64,000 nucleotides of DNA from Buttiauxella sp049686335 (GTDB taxonomy: Bacteria; Pseudomonadota; Gammaproteobacteria; Enterobacterales; Enterobacteriaceae). Both the position numbers and the translations under genes were made by a program. The stretch lies in NCBI RefSeq assembly GCF_049686335.1, contig NZ_JBAVHX010000034.1:62001-126000 (forward strand). Reading direction: 5' to 3'. Positions 51,166-58,991 of this stretch are shown here, piece by piece. A model generated the notes under the pieces. It searched no databases and was not told where the DNA came from. It worked only from the letters and a program-made list of their open reading frames with translations. Each line of letters begins with the position of its first letter. The first letter of the stretch is position 1.

Positions 51166-51500
51166 CAGTGCCAAATCATCAAACCGATCAGGCTTATGAC
51201 AACCAATCCACACAACGCGCTAGTCAAAATAAACTGGCGGCGCAGACGTTCACAGCGGCGGATAAACTCATCGTCGTGATGGTCAAGATAACGCTGCGCG
51301 TAGATATAGCTCACCAGCCGGATCTGTTTACTGGGCTGCCCGTGAGAGGTAAAAAAACCACCTCCGTCGACATACTGATAAAGCAACGGATCGCACCCGC
51401 GCAGTACCACCAGTAACGCGCGCAAAGATGAGTAATAACGCGCCATATTCACAACACAAACTACACAAAGCGCCCAAAAAAGCGCGACGGTGCTGATCAT
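51165..51500 (-). CDS. uspB: Universal stress protein B
   Basis: Small membrane protein with two hydrophobic segments (STVALFWALCVVCVVNMA and SALCGLVVISLIGLMIW), 111 residues, equal to E. coli UspB. In E. coli it is sigma-S dependent and affects ethanol tolerance in stationary phase. ATG 51500 (MISTVALF) is chosen by homology. It is divergent from uspA. ERIC elements flank it: one at the stop codon and another about 110 bases before the start. Confidence 0.96.
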   Translation of the reverse strand: MISTVALFWALCVVCVVNMARYYSSLRALLVVLRGCDPLLYQYVDGGGFFTSHGQPSKQIRLVSYIYAQRYLDHHDDEFIRRCERLRRQFILTSALCGLVVISLIGLMIWH

Positions 51501-51989
51501 CATAATTCCCCCCCGGTGAAGCCCCAGTACATCACTCCAGGGCAACCTCTCACCCCGAAAACCAGAAAGACCGTTCAGCGAGCCCAAAAAGCCGATCCAG
51601 TTCACATTACTATACCCAATGGATATCGAGTTACAGGCAGGCGGCAAGAAATTGAGTCCCGATGAGCTTACACTAGTAAGTGATTCGGGCGATTGAACGC
51701 AGCCAACGCACATGCAACTCGAAAGACGAAGGGTATATTCCGGAACGGCTTATTTAATAGTGTAGGAGATCCGTTAATTTTTTCGCCACATCGTTAATCA
51801 TTATCAAAGCGATAAAAGTCATTTAAGACTTAAATGTATAAAGCGGTGGCACATTGACGATATCTATCATTCGCTATAGGGTAGAAATATCATCTACAAT
51901 TTAGGTCCTTACACGCGGGTAACAGCGATGAGGTGCATCGTGCTATCCGACCAGGCTGGTCATCGACAACTTATGGAAGGAGTAAAATT
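51501..51989. promoter_or_regulatory. uspB/uspA divergent region
   Basis: This 489-base gene-free region contains the uspB promoter side (51501-51610), an ERIC (51611-51737) and the uspA promoter side (51738-51989). The uspA side has TTGACG at 51855 followed by TATAGG, a possible but short-spaced promoter, and ends in AAGGAG before ATG 51990. No operator could be named with confidence. Confidence 0.4.
51611..51737. repeat. ERIC element in the uspB-uspA region
   Basis: Complete ERIC: TATACCCAATGGATATCGAG, core GAGTCCCGATGAGCTTACACTAGTAAGTGATTCGGG, and CACATGCAACTCGAAAGACGAAGGGTATA. It is slightly diverged in the right arm. Confidence 0.9.
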
Positions 51990-52427
51990 ATGGCTTACAA
52001 ACACATTTTGATCGCGGTAGACCTCTCCCCGGAGAGCAAAGTACTGGTGGAAAAAGCGGTTTCAATGGCTCGTCCATACAACGCGAAGGTTTCCCTGATT
52101 CATGTCGATGTAAATTACTCCGATCTCTATACCGGATTGATCGATGTAAATCTGGGCGATATGCAGAAACGCATTTCTGAAGAAACTCACAACGCACTGA
52201 GCGAATTGTCTACCGGTGCAGGTTATCCGATTACTGAAACCCTGAGTGGCAGCGGCGATCTGGGCCAGGTTCTGGTCGATGCCATTAAGAAATACGATAT
52301 GGACTTAGTGGTCTGCGGCCACCACCAGGATTTCTGGAGCAAACTGATGTCATCTGCACGTCAGCTGATCAACACCGTTCACGTGGATATGTTGATTGTT
52401 CCTTTGCGTGACGAAGACGAAGACTAA
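51990..52427 (+). CDS. uspA: Universal stress protein A
   Basis: Cytoplasmic stress-survival protein of the UspA family, 145 residues (E. coli 144). It begins MAYKHILIAVDLSPESKVLVEKAVSMA. UspA lacks the G-2x-G-9x-G ATP-binding motif of some relatives, and here the C-terminal part is GHHQDFWSKLMSSARQLINT, as in E. coli. ATG 51990 follows GAAGGAG. Strongly conserved. Confidence 0.97.
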   Translation: MAYKHILIAVDLSPESKVLVEKAVSMARPYNAKVSLIHVDVNYSDLYTGLIDVNLGDMQKRISEETHNALSELSTGAGYPITETLSGSGDLGQVLVDAIKKYDMDLVVCGHHQDFWSKLMSSARQLINTVHVDMLIVPLRDEDED

Positions 52428-52439
52428 GTTTAGAACGTT

Positions 52440-52661
52440 TGCCCTCACCCTAACCCTCTCCCCCAGGAGAGGGAATTGTATGGTGCCCCCTCTCCCTCAG
52501 CAGAGGGTATTGTATGTTTTCCCCCTCTCCCTCAGCAGAGGGTATTGTATGGTTCCACCTCTCCCTCAGCAGAGGGAATGGTATGTTTTCCCCCTCTCCC
52601 TCAGCAGAGGGAATTGTATGTTTTCCCCCTCTCCCTCAGGGAGAGGGTCGGGGTGAGGGTT
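52440..52661. repeat. Capped C/T-rich hairpin array between uspA and rsmJ (six hairpins)
   Basis: Left cap GCCCTCACCCTAA, six hairpins of the CCCTCTCCC...AGAGGG type, right cap TCGGGGTGAGGG. The first hairpin has CCAGGAGAGGG, the four inner ones CAGCAGAGGG and the last CAGGGAGAGGG. The five spacers share ATTGTATG followed by GTGCC, TTTTCC or GTTCCA, which is quite unlike the A-rich spacers of the 17498-17676 array. It ends two bases before the rsmJ stop. No other terminator separates the convergent genes. Confidence 0.92.
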
Positions 52662-52663
52662 GT

Positions 52664-53416
52664 TTAAACAGCCGTTCCTGAATAGATATCAAAGCGGTGC
52701 CCTTTGGTCACCACGGCGTTATGCGTTTCCACACCCGCCAACGGCGGTGCGTAATCCGGGCGTTTCACCACCACGCGCTTTGTTGCAAGCAGCCGGGCAG
52801 GCCCAAGCAGCCCATCGGCATCTTCATCCGGCCCCACCAGCGACTGGAACACTCGCATCTCTTTCTTCACCAGCGCACTTTTCTGCTTATGTGGGAACAT
52901 CGGGTCGAGATACACCACTTCCGGACGCGGCGTAATGTCGCTTAATGCCGTCAGGCTCGAAGCGTGGATCAGTTGCAAGCGCTCTTGTAACCAGCCGCCG
53001 ATTTCCGCGTCCTGATAACCGCGACGTAAACCGTCGTCGAGCAACGCCGCCACTACCGGATTGCGCTCAAGCATCCGCACCCGACATCCTACAGATGCCA
53101 GCACAAACGCATCGCGCCCTAATCCCGCCGTAGCATCCACCACATTGGGCAAATACCCGCTCTTAATCCCGACCGCTTTTGCCACGGCTTCACCGCGTCC
53201 TCCGCCAAACTTGCGGCGATGCGCCATGGCGCCTGAGACAAAATCGACAAAAATGCCGCCAAGCTTTGGCTCATCGCGCTTACGCAGCTCAAGATGTTCT
53301 GGCGTTAAGACCAACGCCATCAGGGACTCGTCATCGTGCTCGAGCCCCCAGCGTTCACTCAAAATAGATAAGGCGCCGGAGTCGGCGCCTGTTTCAGTTA
53401 ATAGACAGATTTTCAC
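52664..53416 (-). CDS. rsmJ: 16S rRNA (guanine-1516 N2)-methyltransferase RsmJ
   Basis: SAM-dependent methyltransferase for G1516 of 16S rRNA, 250 residues as in E. coli. Motifs: VVDATAGLGRDAFVLASVGC (SAM binding), VRMLERNPVVAALLDDGL and VVYLDPMFPHKQKSALVKKEMR (catalytic). Initiates with GTG 53416 (GTG AAA ATC TGT), eight bases after the prlC stop, so it is co-transcribed with prlC. Confidence 0.97.
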   Translation of the reverse strand: MKICLLTETGADSGALSILSERWGLEHDDESLMALVLTPEHLELRKRDEPKLGGIFVDFVSGAMAHRRKFGGGRGEAVAKAVGIKSGYLPNVVDATAGLGRDAFVLASVGCRVRMLERNPVVAALLDDGLRRGYQDAEIGGWLQERLQLIHASSLTALSDITPRPEVVYLDPMFPHKQKSALVKKEMRVFQSLVGPDEDADGLLGPARLLATKRVVVKRPDYAPPLAGVETHNAVVTKGHRFDIYSGTAV

Positions 53417-53424
53417 AGAATAAA

Positions 53425-55467
53425 TCAGCCTTTGATGCCGTAATGGGCCAGCATCGCATCCAGTTGAGGTTCGCGGCCACGGAAGCGTTTGAACAACTCC
53501 ATTGGCTCTTCAGAACCGCCACGGGTCAGGATGTTATCAAGGAAAGATTGCCCGGTTTCGCGGTTGAAAATCCCTTCACTTTCAAAGCGCGAGAACGCAT
53601 CTGCCGCCAGCACATCAGCCCATAGATAGCTGTAGTAACCCGCTGCATAACCGCCCGCAAAGATATGGCTGAATGCATGTGGGAAACGGCCCCACTTCGG
53701 CGATGGCACCACGGCAACCAGCTTCTTGATTTCATACAGCGTATCGAGCACTTTCGCGCCCTGCTCTGGATTAAATTCAGCATGCAGACGGAAGTCGAAC
53801 AAGCCGAACTCAATCTGGCGCAGAATAAACAGTGCCGCCTGGTAGTTCTTGGCAGCCAGCATTTTATCCAGCAGCTCTTTTGGCAGTGGCTCGCCCGTTT
53901 CGTAATGACCAGAGATGAACGCCAGCGCTTCCGGCTCCCAGCACCAGTTTTCCATAAACTGGCTCGGCAGCTCGACGGCATCCCACGGCACACCGTTGAT
54001 ACCAGAAACACCCGCTGTTTCCACTTTAGTCAGCATGTGGTGCAAGCCGTGGCCGAACTCATGGAACAGCGTGATCACTTCGTCGTGAGTGAACAGCGCA
54101 GGCTTGCCATTCACCGGACGGTTAAAGTTACAGGTCAGGTAAGCGACTGGTTTTTGCAGCGAACCGTCGGCTTTACGCATCTGGCCTACGCAATCGTCCA
54201 TCCACGCCCCACCGCGTTTGTTTTCACGGGCGTACAGGTCGAGGTAGAAACTGCCGCGCAGCTCGTTTTTCTCGTCATACAGCTCGAAGAAACGCACGTC
54301 AGAATGCCAGACGTCGATATCTTTACGCTCTTTCGCGGTGATGCCATAAATGCGTTTCACTACTTCGAACAGACCATTTACCGCGCGGTCTTCCGGGAAG
54401 TACGGGCGCAGTTGCTCATCGCTGATGCTGTACAAATGCTGCTTCTGTTTTTCGCTGTAATACGTGATGTCCCACGGCTCAAGCTCGGTAACATTGAATT
54501 CTTTTTTCGTAAATTCGCGCAGTTGTGCCAGTTCAGCTTCACCCTGTGGACGGGCGCGTTTAGCGAGATCGGTCAGGAACTCCAGCACTTGTTGCGGGTT
54601 TTCGGCCATTTTTGTGGCGAGCGATTTTTCCGCGTAGTTATCAAAGCCCAGCAGTTCCGCCAGTTCGTGGCGCAGCGCGAGGATTTCTTCCATCACCGGC
54701 GTGTTATCCCACTTGCCTGCGTTCGGGCCTTGATCGGAGGCGCGGGTCGCATAGGCGCGGTACATTTCTTCACGCAGTTCGCGGTTGTCGCAGTATGTAA
54801 GAACCGGCAAATAGCTTGGAATATCCAGCGTCAGCAGCCAGCCGTCTTGCTCTTTCGCTTCGGCTTGCGCACGTGCGGCTGCCATAGCGCTCTCCGGCAT
54901 ACCAGAAAGCTCGGCATCGTCGGTGATTAGTTTCGTCCAGCCTTGAGTCGCATCCAGTACGTTGTTGCTGTAGGTCGAACCCAGCTCAGACAAGCGCGCA
55001 GCGATTTCGCCATAACGCTTTTGTTTTTCTGCTGGCAAACCGATACCGGAAAGCTCGAAATCACGCAGGGCGTTATCTACCGCTTTCTTCTCGGCAATAC
55101 TCAGATCCGCGTAAAACGCGCCATCACGCAGATTGCGATACGCCTGATACAGGCCTTCGTGCTGGCCTACCCAGGTGCTGTATTCAGACAGCAGCGGCAG
55201 CGTCTGTTCGTAAGCTTCACGCAGTTCCGGGCTGTTCTGTACGGAGTTCAAATGGCTCACTGGCGAGAAAATACGACCCAGACGGTCATCCACTTCAGCC
55301 AGTGGCTGGCAAAGATTTTCCCAGCGATAAGGTGCGCCCTGCGCGACCACACTTTCGACTTTCGCACGGCAATCATCCAGCGCTTGCTGCACAGCGGGGA
55401 CAATATGTTCAGGTTTCAAAGCGGAAAACGGCGGCAGGTCGAAAGGCGTCAACAATGGATTGGTCAT
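53425..55467 (-). CDS. prlC: Oligopeptidase A
   Basis: Cytoplasmic zinc M3-family metallopeptidase that degrades short peptides, including signal peptide fragments. It is 680 residues, as in E. coli. The catalytic zinc motif is HEFGHGLHHML (HExxH, about residue 470). The third ligand lies in the downstream MENWCWEPEAL. ATG 55467 is the homologous start. It is the first gene of prlC-rsmJ and divergent from rlmJ; in E. coli it belongs to the heat-shock regulon. Confidence 0.98.
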   Translation of the reverse strand: MTNPLLTPFDLPPFSALKPEHIVPAVQQALDDCRAKVESVVAQGAPYRWENLCQPLAEVDDRLGRIFSPVSHLNSVQNSPELREAYEQTLPLLSEYSTWVGQHEGLYQAYRNLRDGAFYADLSIAEKKAVDNALRDFELSGIGLPAEKQKRYGEIAARLSELGSTYSNNVLDATQGWTKLITDDAELSGMPESAMAAARAQAEAKEQDGWLLTLDIPSYLPVLTYCDNRELREEMYRAYATRASDQGPNAGKWDNTPVMEEILALRHELAELLGFDNYAEKSLATKMAENPQQVLEFLTDLAKRARPQGEAELAQLREFTKKEFNVTELEPWDITYYSEKQKQHLYSISDEQLRPYFPEDRAVNGLFEVVKRIYGITAKERKDIDVWHSDVRFFELYDEKNELRGSFYLDLYARENKRGGAWMDDCVGQMRKADGSLQKPVAYLTCNFNRPVNGKPALFTHDEVITLFHEFGHGLHHMLTKVETAGVSGINGVPWDAVELPSQFMENWCWEPEALAFISGHYETGEPLPKELLDKMLAAKNYQAALFILRQIEFGLFDFRLHAEFNPEQGAKVLDTLYEIKKLVAVVPSPKWGRFPHAFSHIFAGGYAAGYYSYLWADVLAADAFSRFESEGIFNRETGQSFLDNILTRGGSEEPMELFKRFRGREPQLDAMLAHYGIKG

Positions 55468-55637
55468 AAGCGCGGTTCCTGATATCTGATAAGTGGAGCG
55501 CGGCAGGCCGCGCTACAAAAGCAATACCCTTTAACATGAGGCTTAGTGTAGTTAATTTCAATGCCAGGCGGGGAGCATAAGGCTGTATACTGTGCAGAAT
55601 AGTTGTTCTTCTTTTGTCTTTGGAAACCCTTCAAGCC

Positions 55638-56480
55638 ATGCTCAGTTATCGCCACAGCTTTCACGCCGGCAACCATGCCGACGTACTGAAACATACCGTT
55701 CAATCTCTCATCATTGAATCGTTGAAAGAGAAGGATAAACCTTTTCTTTACCTCGACACGCATGCGGGAGCAGGCCGATACAAACTGAGCAGCGAGCACG
55801 CCGAGCGTACCGGTGAATATCTGGAAGGTATCAGCCGTATCTGGCAACACGATGATTTGCCAGCAGAACTTGAAGCGTACATTGGCGCGGTTAAAGCGTA
55901 TAACCACGGCGGCCAACTGCGTTATTACCCAGGTTCCCCGCTGATTGCCCGCCAACTTCTGCGTGAACAAGACAGCCTGCAACTGACCGAACTGCACCCG
56001 TCTGATTTCCCGCTGCTGCGTTCTGAATTCCAGAAAGACAGCCGCGCGCGTGTTGAGCGTGCTGACGGTTATACCCAGTTGAAGTCCAAACTGCCGCCGG
56101 TTTCGCGTCGCGGTCTGATTCTTATCGACCCGCCGTATGAGATTAAAACCGACTACCAGGCCGTCGTCACCGGCATCAACGAAGGCTATAAGCGTTTTGC
56201 TACCGGCACTTACGCGCTGTGGTATCCGGTGGTTATGCGTCAGCAAATCAAACGTATGCTGCGCGAGCTGGAAGAAACCGGTATCCGCCGTATTCTGCAA
56301 ATCGAGTTAGCCGTTCTCCCGGACAGCGACCGCCGTGGCATGACCGCTTCGGGCATGATTGTTATCAACCCGCCGTGGAAACTTGAGCAGCAAATGGCTA
56401 ATGTACTGCCGTGGTTGCATAAAACACTGGTGCCTTCCGGCAACGGTTCAACAACATTGAGCTGGGTTGTTCCTGAGTAA
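55638..56480 (+). CDS. rlmJ: 23S rRNA (adenine-2030 N6)-methyltransferase RlmJ
   Basis: Methylates A2030 of 23S rRNA. It is 280 residues, equal to E. coli. N-terminal MLSYRHSFHAGNHADVLKHTV, SAM region YLDTHAGAGRY and catalytic LIDPPYE (DPPY motif) are clear. ATG 55638 is chosen by homology. An ERIC starts right behind the TAA stop. Confidence 0.97.
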   Translation: MLSYRHSFHAGNHADVLKHTVQSLIIESLKEKDKPFLYLDTHAGAGRYKLSSEHAERTGEYLEGISRIWQHDDLPAELEAYIGAVKAYNHGGQLRYYPGSPLIARQLLREQDSLQLTELHPSDFPLLRSEFQKDSRARVERADGYTQLKSKLPPVSRRGLILIDPPYEIKTDYQAVVTGINEGYKRFATGTYALWYPVVMRQQIKRMLRELEETGIRRILQIELAVLPDSDRRGMTASGMIVINPPWKLEQQMANVLPWLHKTLVPSGNGSTTLSWVVPE

Positions 56481-56481
56481 C

Positions 56482-56607
56482 CCCCCACTAAATAATTCGA
56501 GTTACTGGCAGGCGGCAAGAGAATGAATCCCCAGGAGCTTACATAAGTAAGTGACTGGGGTGAGTGAATGCAGCCAACACCCCTGTAACTTGAAGTATGA
56601 CGTGGGG
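56482..56607. repeat. ERIC element directly behind rlmJ
   Basis: Near-consensus ERIC starting one base after the rlmJ TAA: CCCCCACTAAATAATTCGAG, core GAATCCCCAGGAGCTTACATAAGTAAGTGACTGGGG, and CTGTAACTTGAAGTATGACGTGGGG. It lies in the rlmJ-gor gap, about 78 bases before gor. Confidence 0.93.
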
Positions 56608-56685
56608 CTATCAGAGCTATCGGTGGAACCAATTTCTCGACGCGTTACAATTGCGCAAATTTTTTCGACTCAATAGGGAAACATC

Positions 56686-58038
56686 ATGACCAAACATTAT
56701 GACTACCTCGCCATTGGCGGCGGCAGCGGCGGTATTGCCTCCATTAACCGTGCGGCAATGTATGGGAAGAAATGCGCACTCATTGAGGCGAAAGAGTTAG
56801 GTGGCACCTGTGTCAACGTCGGTTGCGTGCCGAAAAAAGTGATGTGGCATGCGGCGCAAATCGCAGAAGCCATCCACAACTACGGCCCGGATTACGGCTT
56901 TGACACCACGGTGAATAAATTCGACTGGGACAAACTGATCGCCAGCCGCACCGCTTATATCGACCGCATCCACACCTCTTACGACAACGTGCTGGGTAAA
57001 AACAACGTTGACGTGATTCGTGGCTTTGCCAAATTTGTCGATGCGCACACGGTTGAAGTGAACGGCGAAACCATCACTGCCGACCACATTCTGATTGCGA
57101 CCGGCGGCCGTCCAAGCCATCCGTCGATTCTAGGTGCGCAATTCGGTATTGATTCCGACGGTTTCTTTGAGCTGCCAGCGCTGCCAAAACGCATTGCGGT
57201 AGTCGGTGCGGGTTATATCGCCGTTGAAATCGCAGGCGTAGTGAACGCACTGGGTTCTGAAACTCACCTGTTCGTGCGCCAACACGCACCGCTGCGTACT
57301 TTTGATCCGCTGATTGTCGAAACGTTGCTGGAAGTGATTAACACCGAAGGCCCAACGCTGCACACCCACGCCGTGCCAAAAGCCGTTGAAAAGAATGCCG
57401 ATGGCAGCCTGACTTTGCACCTGGAAGATGGCCGTTCGCAGACCGTCGATTGCCTGATTTGGGCGATTGGCCGCCAGCCAGCAACCGACAGCTTCAATCT
57501 GGGCGTGACCGGTGTGAAAACTAACGCCAAAGGCTACATTGAAGTCGATAAGTTCCAGAACACCAGCGTGCCGGGTATTTATGCTGTTGGCGATAACACC
57601 GGTGCCGTAGAACTGACGCCCGTTGCCGTTGCCGCTGGCCGTCGCCTGTCAGAGCGCCTGTTTAACAATAAGCCAGACGAGCATCTGGATTTCAGCAACG
57701 TCCCAACCGTGGTGTTCAGCCATCCGCCAATCGGCACTGTGGGTTTAACTGAGCCACAAGCGCGTGAGCAGTACGGCGACGACAACGTGAAGGTGTATAA
57801 ATCCTCCTTCACCGCGATGTACACCGCTGTCACCTCTCACCGCCAGCCGTGCCGCATGAAGCTGGTATGTGCAGGTCCGGACGAGAAAATTGTCGGTATT
57901 CACGGCATTGGTTACGGCATGGATGAAATGCTGCAAGGTTTTGCGGTAGCACTGAAAATGGGTGCCACCAAGAAAGACTTCGACAACACCGTGGCGATTC
58001 ACCCGACGGGTTCGGAAGAGTTCGTGACCATGCGCTGA
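56686..58038 (+). CDS. gor: Glutathione reductase
   Basis: NADPH-dependent flavoprotein that reduces glutathione disulfide. It is 450 residues, like E. coli. FAD-binding GGGSGGIASINRAAMYG, the redox-active disulfide GGTCVNVGCVPKKVMW, NADPH-binding VVGAGYIAVEIAGV and the C-terminal HPTGSEEFVT with the catalytic His-Glu pair are intact. In E. coli the next genes are dinQ/arsRBC; here an unrelated region follows, so gor marks the end of shared order. Confidence 0.98.
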   Translation: MTKHYDYLAIGGGSGGIASINRAAMYGKKCALIEAKELGGTCVNVGCVPKKVMWHAAQIAEAIHNYGPDYGFDTTVNKFDWDKLIASRTAYIDRIHTSYDNVLGKNNVDVIRGFAKFVDAHTVEVNGETITADHILIATGGRPSHPSILGAQFGIDSDGFFELPALPKRIAVVGAGYIAVEIAGVVNALGSETHLFVRQHAPLRTFDPLIVETLLEVINTEGPTLHTHAVPKAVEKNADGSLTLHLEDGRSQTVDCLIWAIGRQPATDSFNLGVTGVKTNAKGYIEVDKFQNTSVPGIYAVGDNTGAVELTPVAVAAGRRLSERLFNNKPDEHLDFSNVPTVVFSHPPIGTVGLTEPQAREQYGDDNVKVYKSSFTAMYTAVTSHRQPCRMKLVCAGPDEKIVGIHGIGYGMDEMLQGFAVALKMGATKKDFDNTVAIHPTGSEEFVTMR

Positions 58039-58077
58039 TGTGCGCTTTCGTCTTCTAAAGACGGGAAATAAATGACA

Positions 58078-58108
58078 GGCTGTGGATCCCAGGATCCGCA
58101 GCCTTTTT
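58078..58108 (+). terminator. gor terminator
   Basis: GGCTGTGGATCC / GGATCCGCAGCC with a CA loop and T5 forms a 12-bp stem with one G-T pair, 40 bases after the gor stop. Confidence 0.9.
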
Positions 58109-58236
58109 ATTTACAGCGCTACGAAATATATATTTCAAACTATTTAGTTACATTTGGACGTAATTTCCGAACTTATACGCTTTCACTTATTGCTGTATTA
58201 ATTTCTGTTTATTCCGTTGCTCCGCCGCGCATATTC

Positions 58237-58281
58237 TAGGAATTATCTCATGACCCAGGTATCTCACCTGGTTGATATACT
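58237..58281 (+). promoter_or_regulatory. Candidate RcsB box and promoter of the glycine-zipper gene
   Basis: The minus-strand sequence of 58237-58250 reads TGAGATAATTCCTA, matching 11 of 14 positions of the RcsA/B box TAAGAATATTCCTA as I recall it. A -10 TATACT lies at 58276-58281, and the box sits just above the expected -35, as in osmB-type promoters. Between them is a small CCAGGT/ACCTGG hairpin. The remainder of the gap 58109-58349 shows nothing else recognised. Confidence 0.45.
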
Positions 58282-58349
58282 TGCGGGTGCAGAATATTAA
58301 AATTGGAGCGCAGGTTATTGCGCATTTATATGTCCAGGAGGACAAGTTC

Positions 58350-58682
58350 TTGAAAAAATTCATTCCAGGTTTATTGATCTTATCATTCGCATTTTCCGGC
58401 AACGTATTGGCGCTTGATAAAACATCGGGTGGCGCACTCGCTGGCGCGGCAATTGGTGCAGCGACAGGTAAAAGCGTGAAAAGCACCGTCGGTGGCGCAG
58501 TGGTTGGCGGTGGTACTGGTGCGATGTTTAAGAGCGGAGACACCGGTAAAGCTGCACGTAAAGGTGGCGCAATTGGTGCCGCTGTGGGCGGCGTTGCGGC
58601 AGCAGCAACTGGCAACAGCGTGTTAAAAGGTGCTGCAGTCGGTGCCGGCGGTGGGGCATTGATCGGCGAAGCGTCTCACTGA
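58350..58682 (+). CDS. Exported glycine-zipper protein
   Basis: Protein of 110 residues. The signal peptide (LKKFIPGLLILSFAFSGNVLA) is followed by repeated Gly/Ala-rich zipper segments (GGALAGAAIGAATGKSV, GGAVVGGGTGAMFKSG, GAAVGGVAAAATGNSVLKGAAVGAGGGALIG), the pattern of OsmB- and YMGG-type envelope proteins. It has no lipobox cysteine. The start is TTG 58350, eight bases after a perfect AGGAGG. Function unknown; an envelope-stress role is suggested by the family and by a possible RcsB site upstream. Confidence 0.82.
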   Translation: MKKFIPGLLILSFAFSGNVLALDKTSGGALAGAAIGAATGKSVKSTVGGAVVGGGTGAMFKSGDTGKAARKGGAIGAAVGGVAAAATGNSVLKGAAVGAGGGALIGEASH

Positions 58683-58696
58683 TCCTGAGTAAAAGA

Positions 58697-58728
58697 AAAA
58701 GCCTGAGATCGGCCGATCTCAGGCTTTT
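58697..58728 (+). terminator. Terminator after the glycine-zipper gene
   Basis: AAAGCCTGAGATCGG / CCGATCTCAGGCTTTT is a 15-bp nearly loopless palindrome followed by T-rich sequence, 14 bases after the stop. Confidence 0.88.
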
Positions 58729-58734
58729 CATTTT

Positions 58735-58952
58735 GTCGGATGACGCTGCGCTTATCCGACCTACAAATGATTGAAACGTAGGGTGGATAAGCGCAGCGTC
58801 ATCCGACAGCGAAATAATTGAAACGTAGGGTGGATAAGCGCAGCGTCATCCGACAGCGAAATAAATGAAACGTAGGGTGGATAAGCGCAGCGTCATCCGA
58901 CAGCGAAATGATTGAAACGTAGGGTGGATAAGCGCAGCGTCATCCACCATTT
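58735..58952. repeat. Tandem REP array (47-base period)
   Basis: One inverted REP (GTCGGATGACGCTGCGCTTATCCGAC) is followed by four direct units. Their GAAACGTAGGG heads start at 58773, 58820, 58867 and 58914, exactly 47 bases apart, with nearly identical spacers (AGCGAAATAATT types). The array lies between the glycine-zipper gene and the convergent HEPN gene. Confidence 0.9.
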
Positions 58953-58991
58953 TCGCCAATTATGTCATCAGTCCCAAACGAAACCAGCACA

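Noticed and set aside
51503..51713. Long N-terminal extension of UspB
   Set aside because: The extra 71 residues are translated ERIC and promoter sequence; the conserved 111-residue protein starts at 51500.
52440..52661. CRISPR-like array (regular repeats with short spacers)
   Set aside because: The repeats are perfect hairpins of about 20 bases, spacers are only 13-15 bases and nearly identical to each other, and there are no cas genes. It is a hairpin array, not CRISPR.
53665..54930. 421-residue open frame antisense to prlC
   Set aside because: It is complementary to a perfectly conserved oligopeptidase A gene, has no recognisable domain, and is explained by the codon bias of the real gene.
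58039..58349. Search for arsRBC or dinQ remnants after gor, as found in E. coli
   Set aside because: Only the gor terminator and a promoter-like region are seen; no ArsR- or Ars-like coding sequence in any frame.
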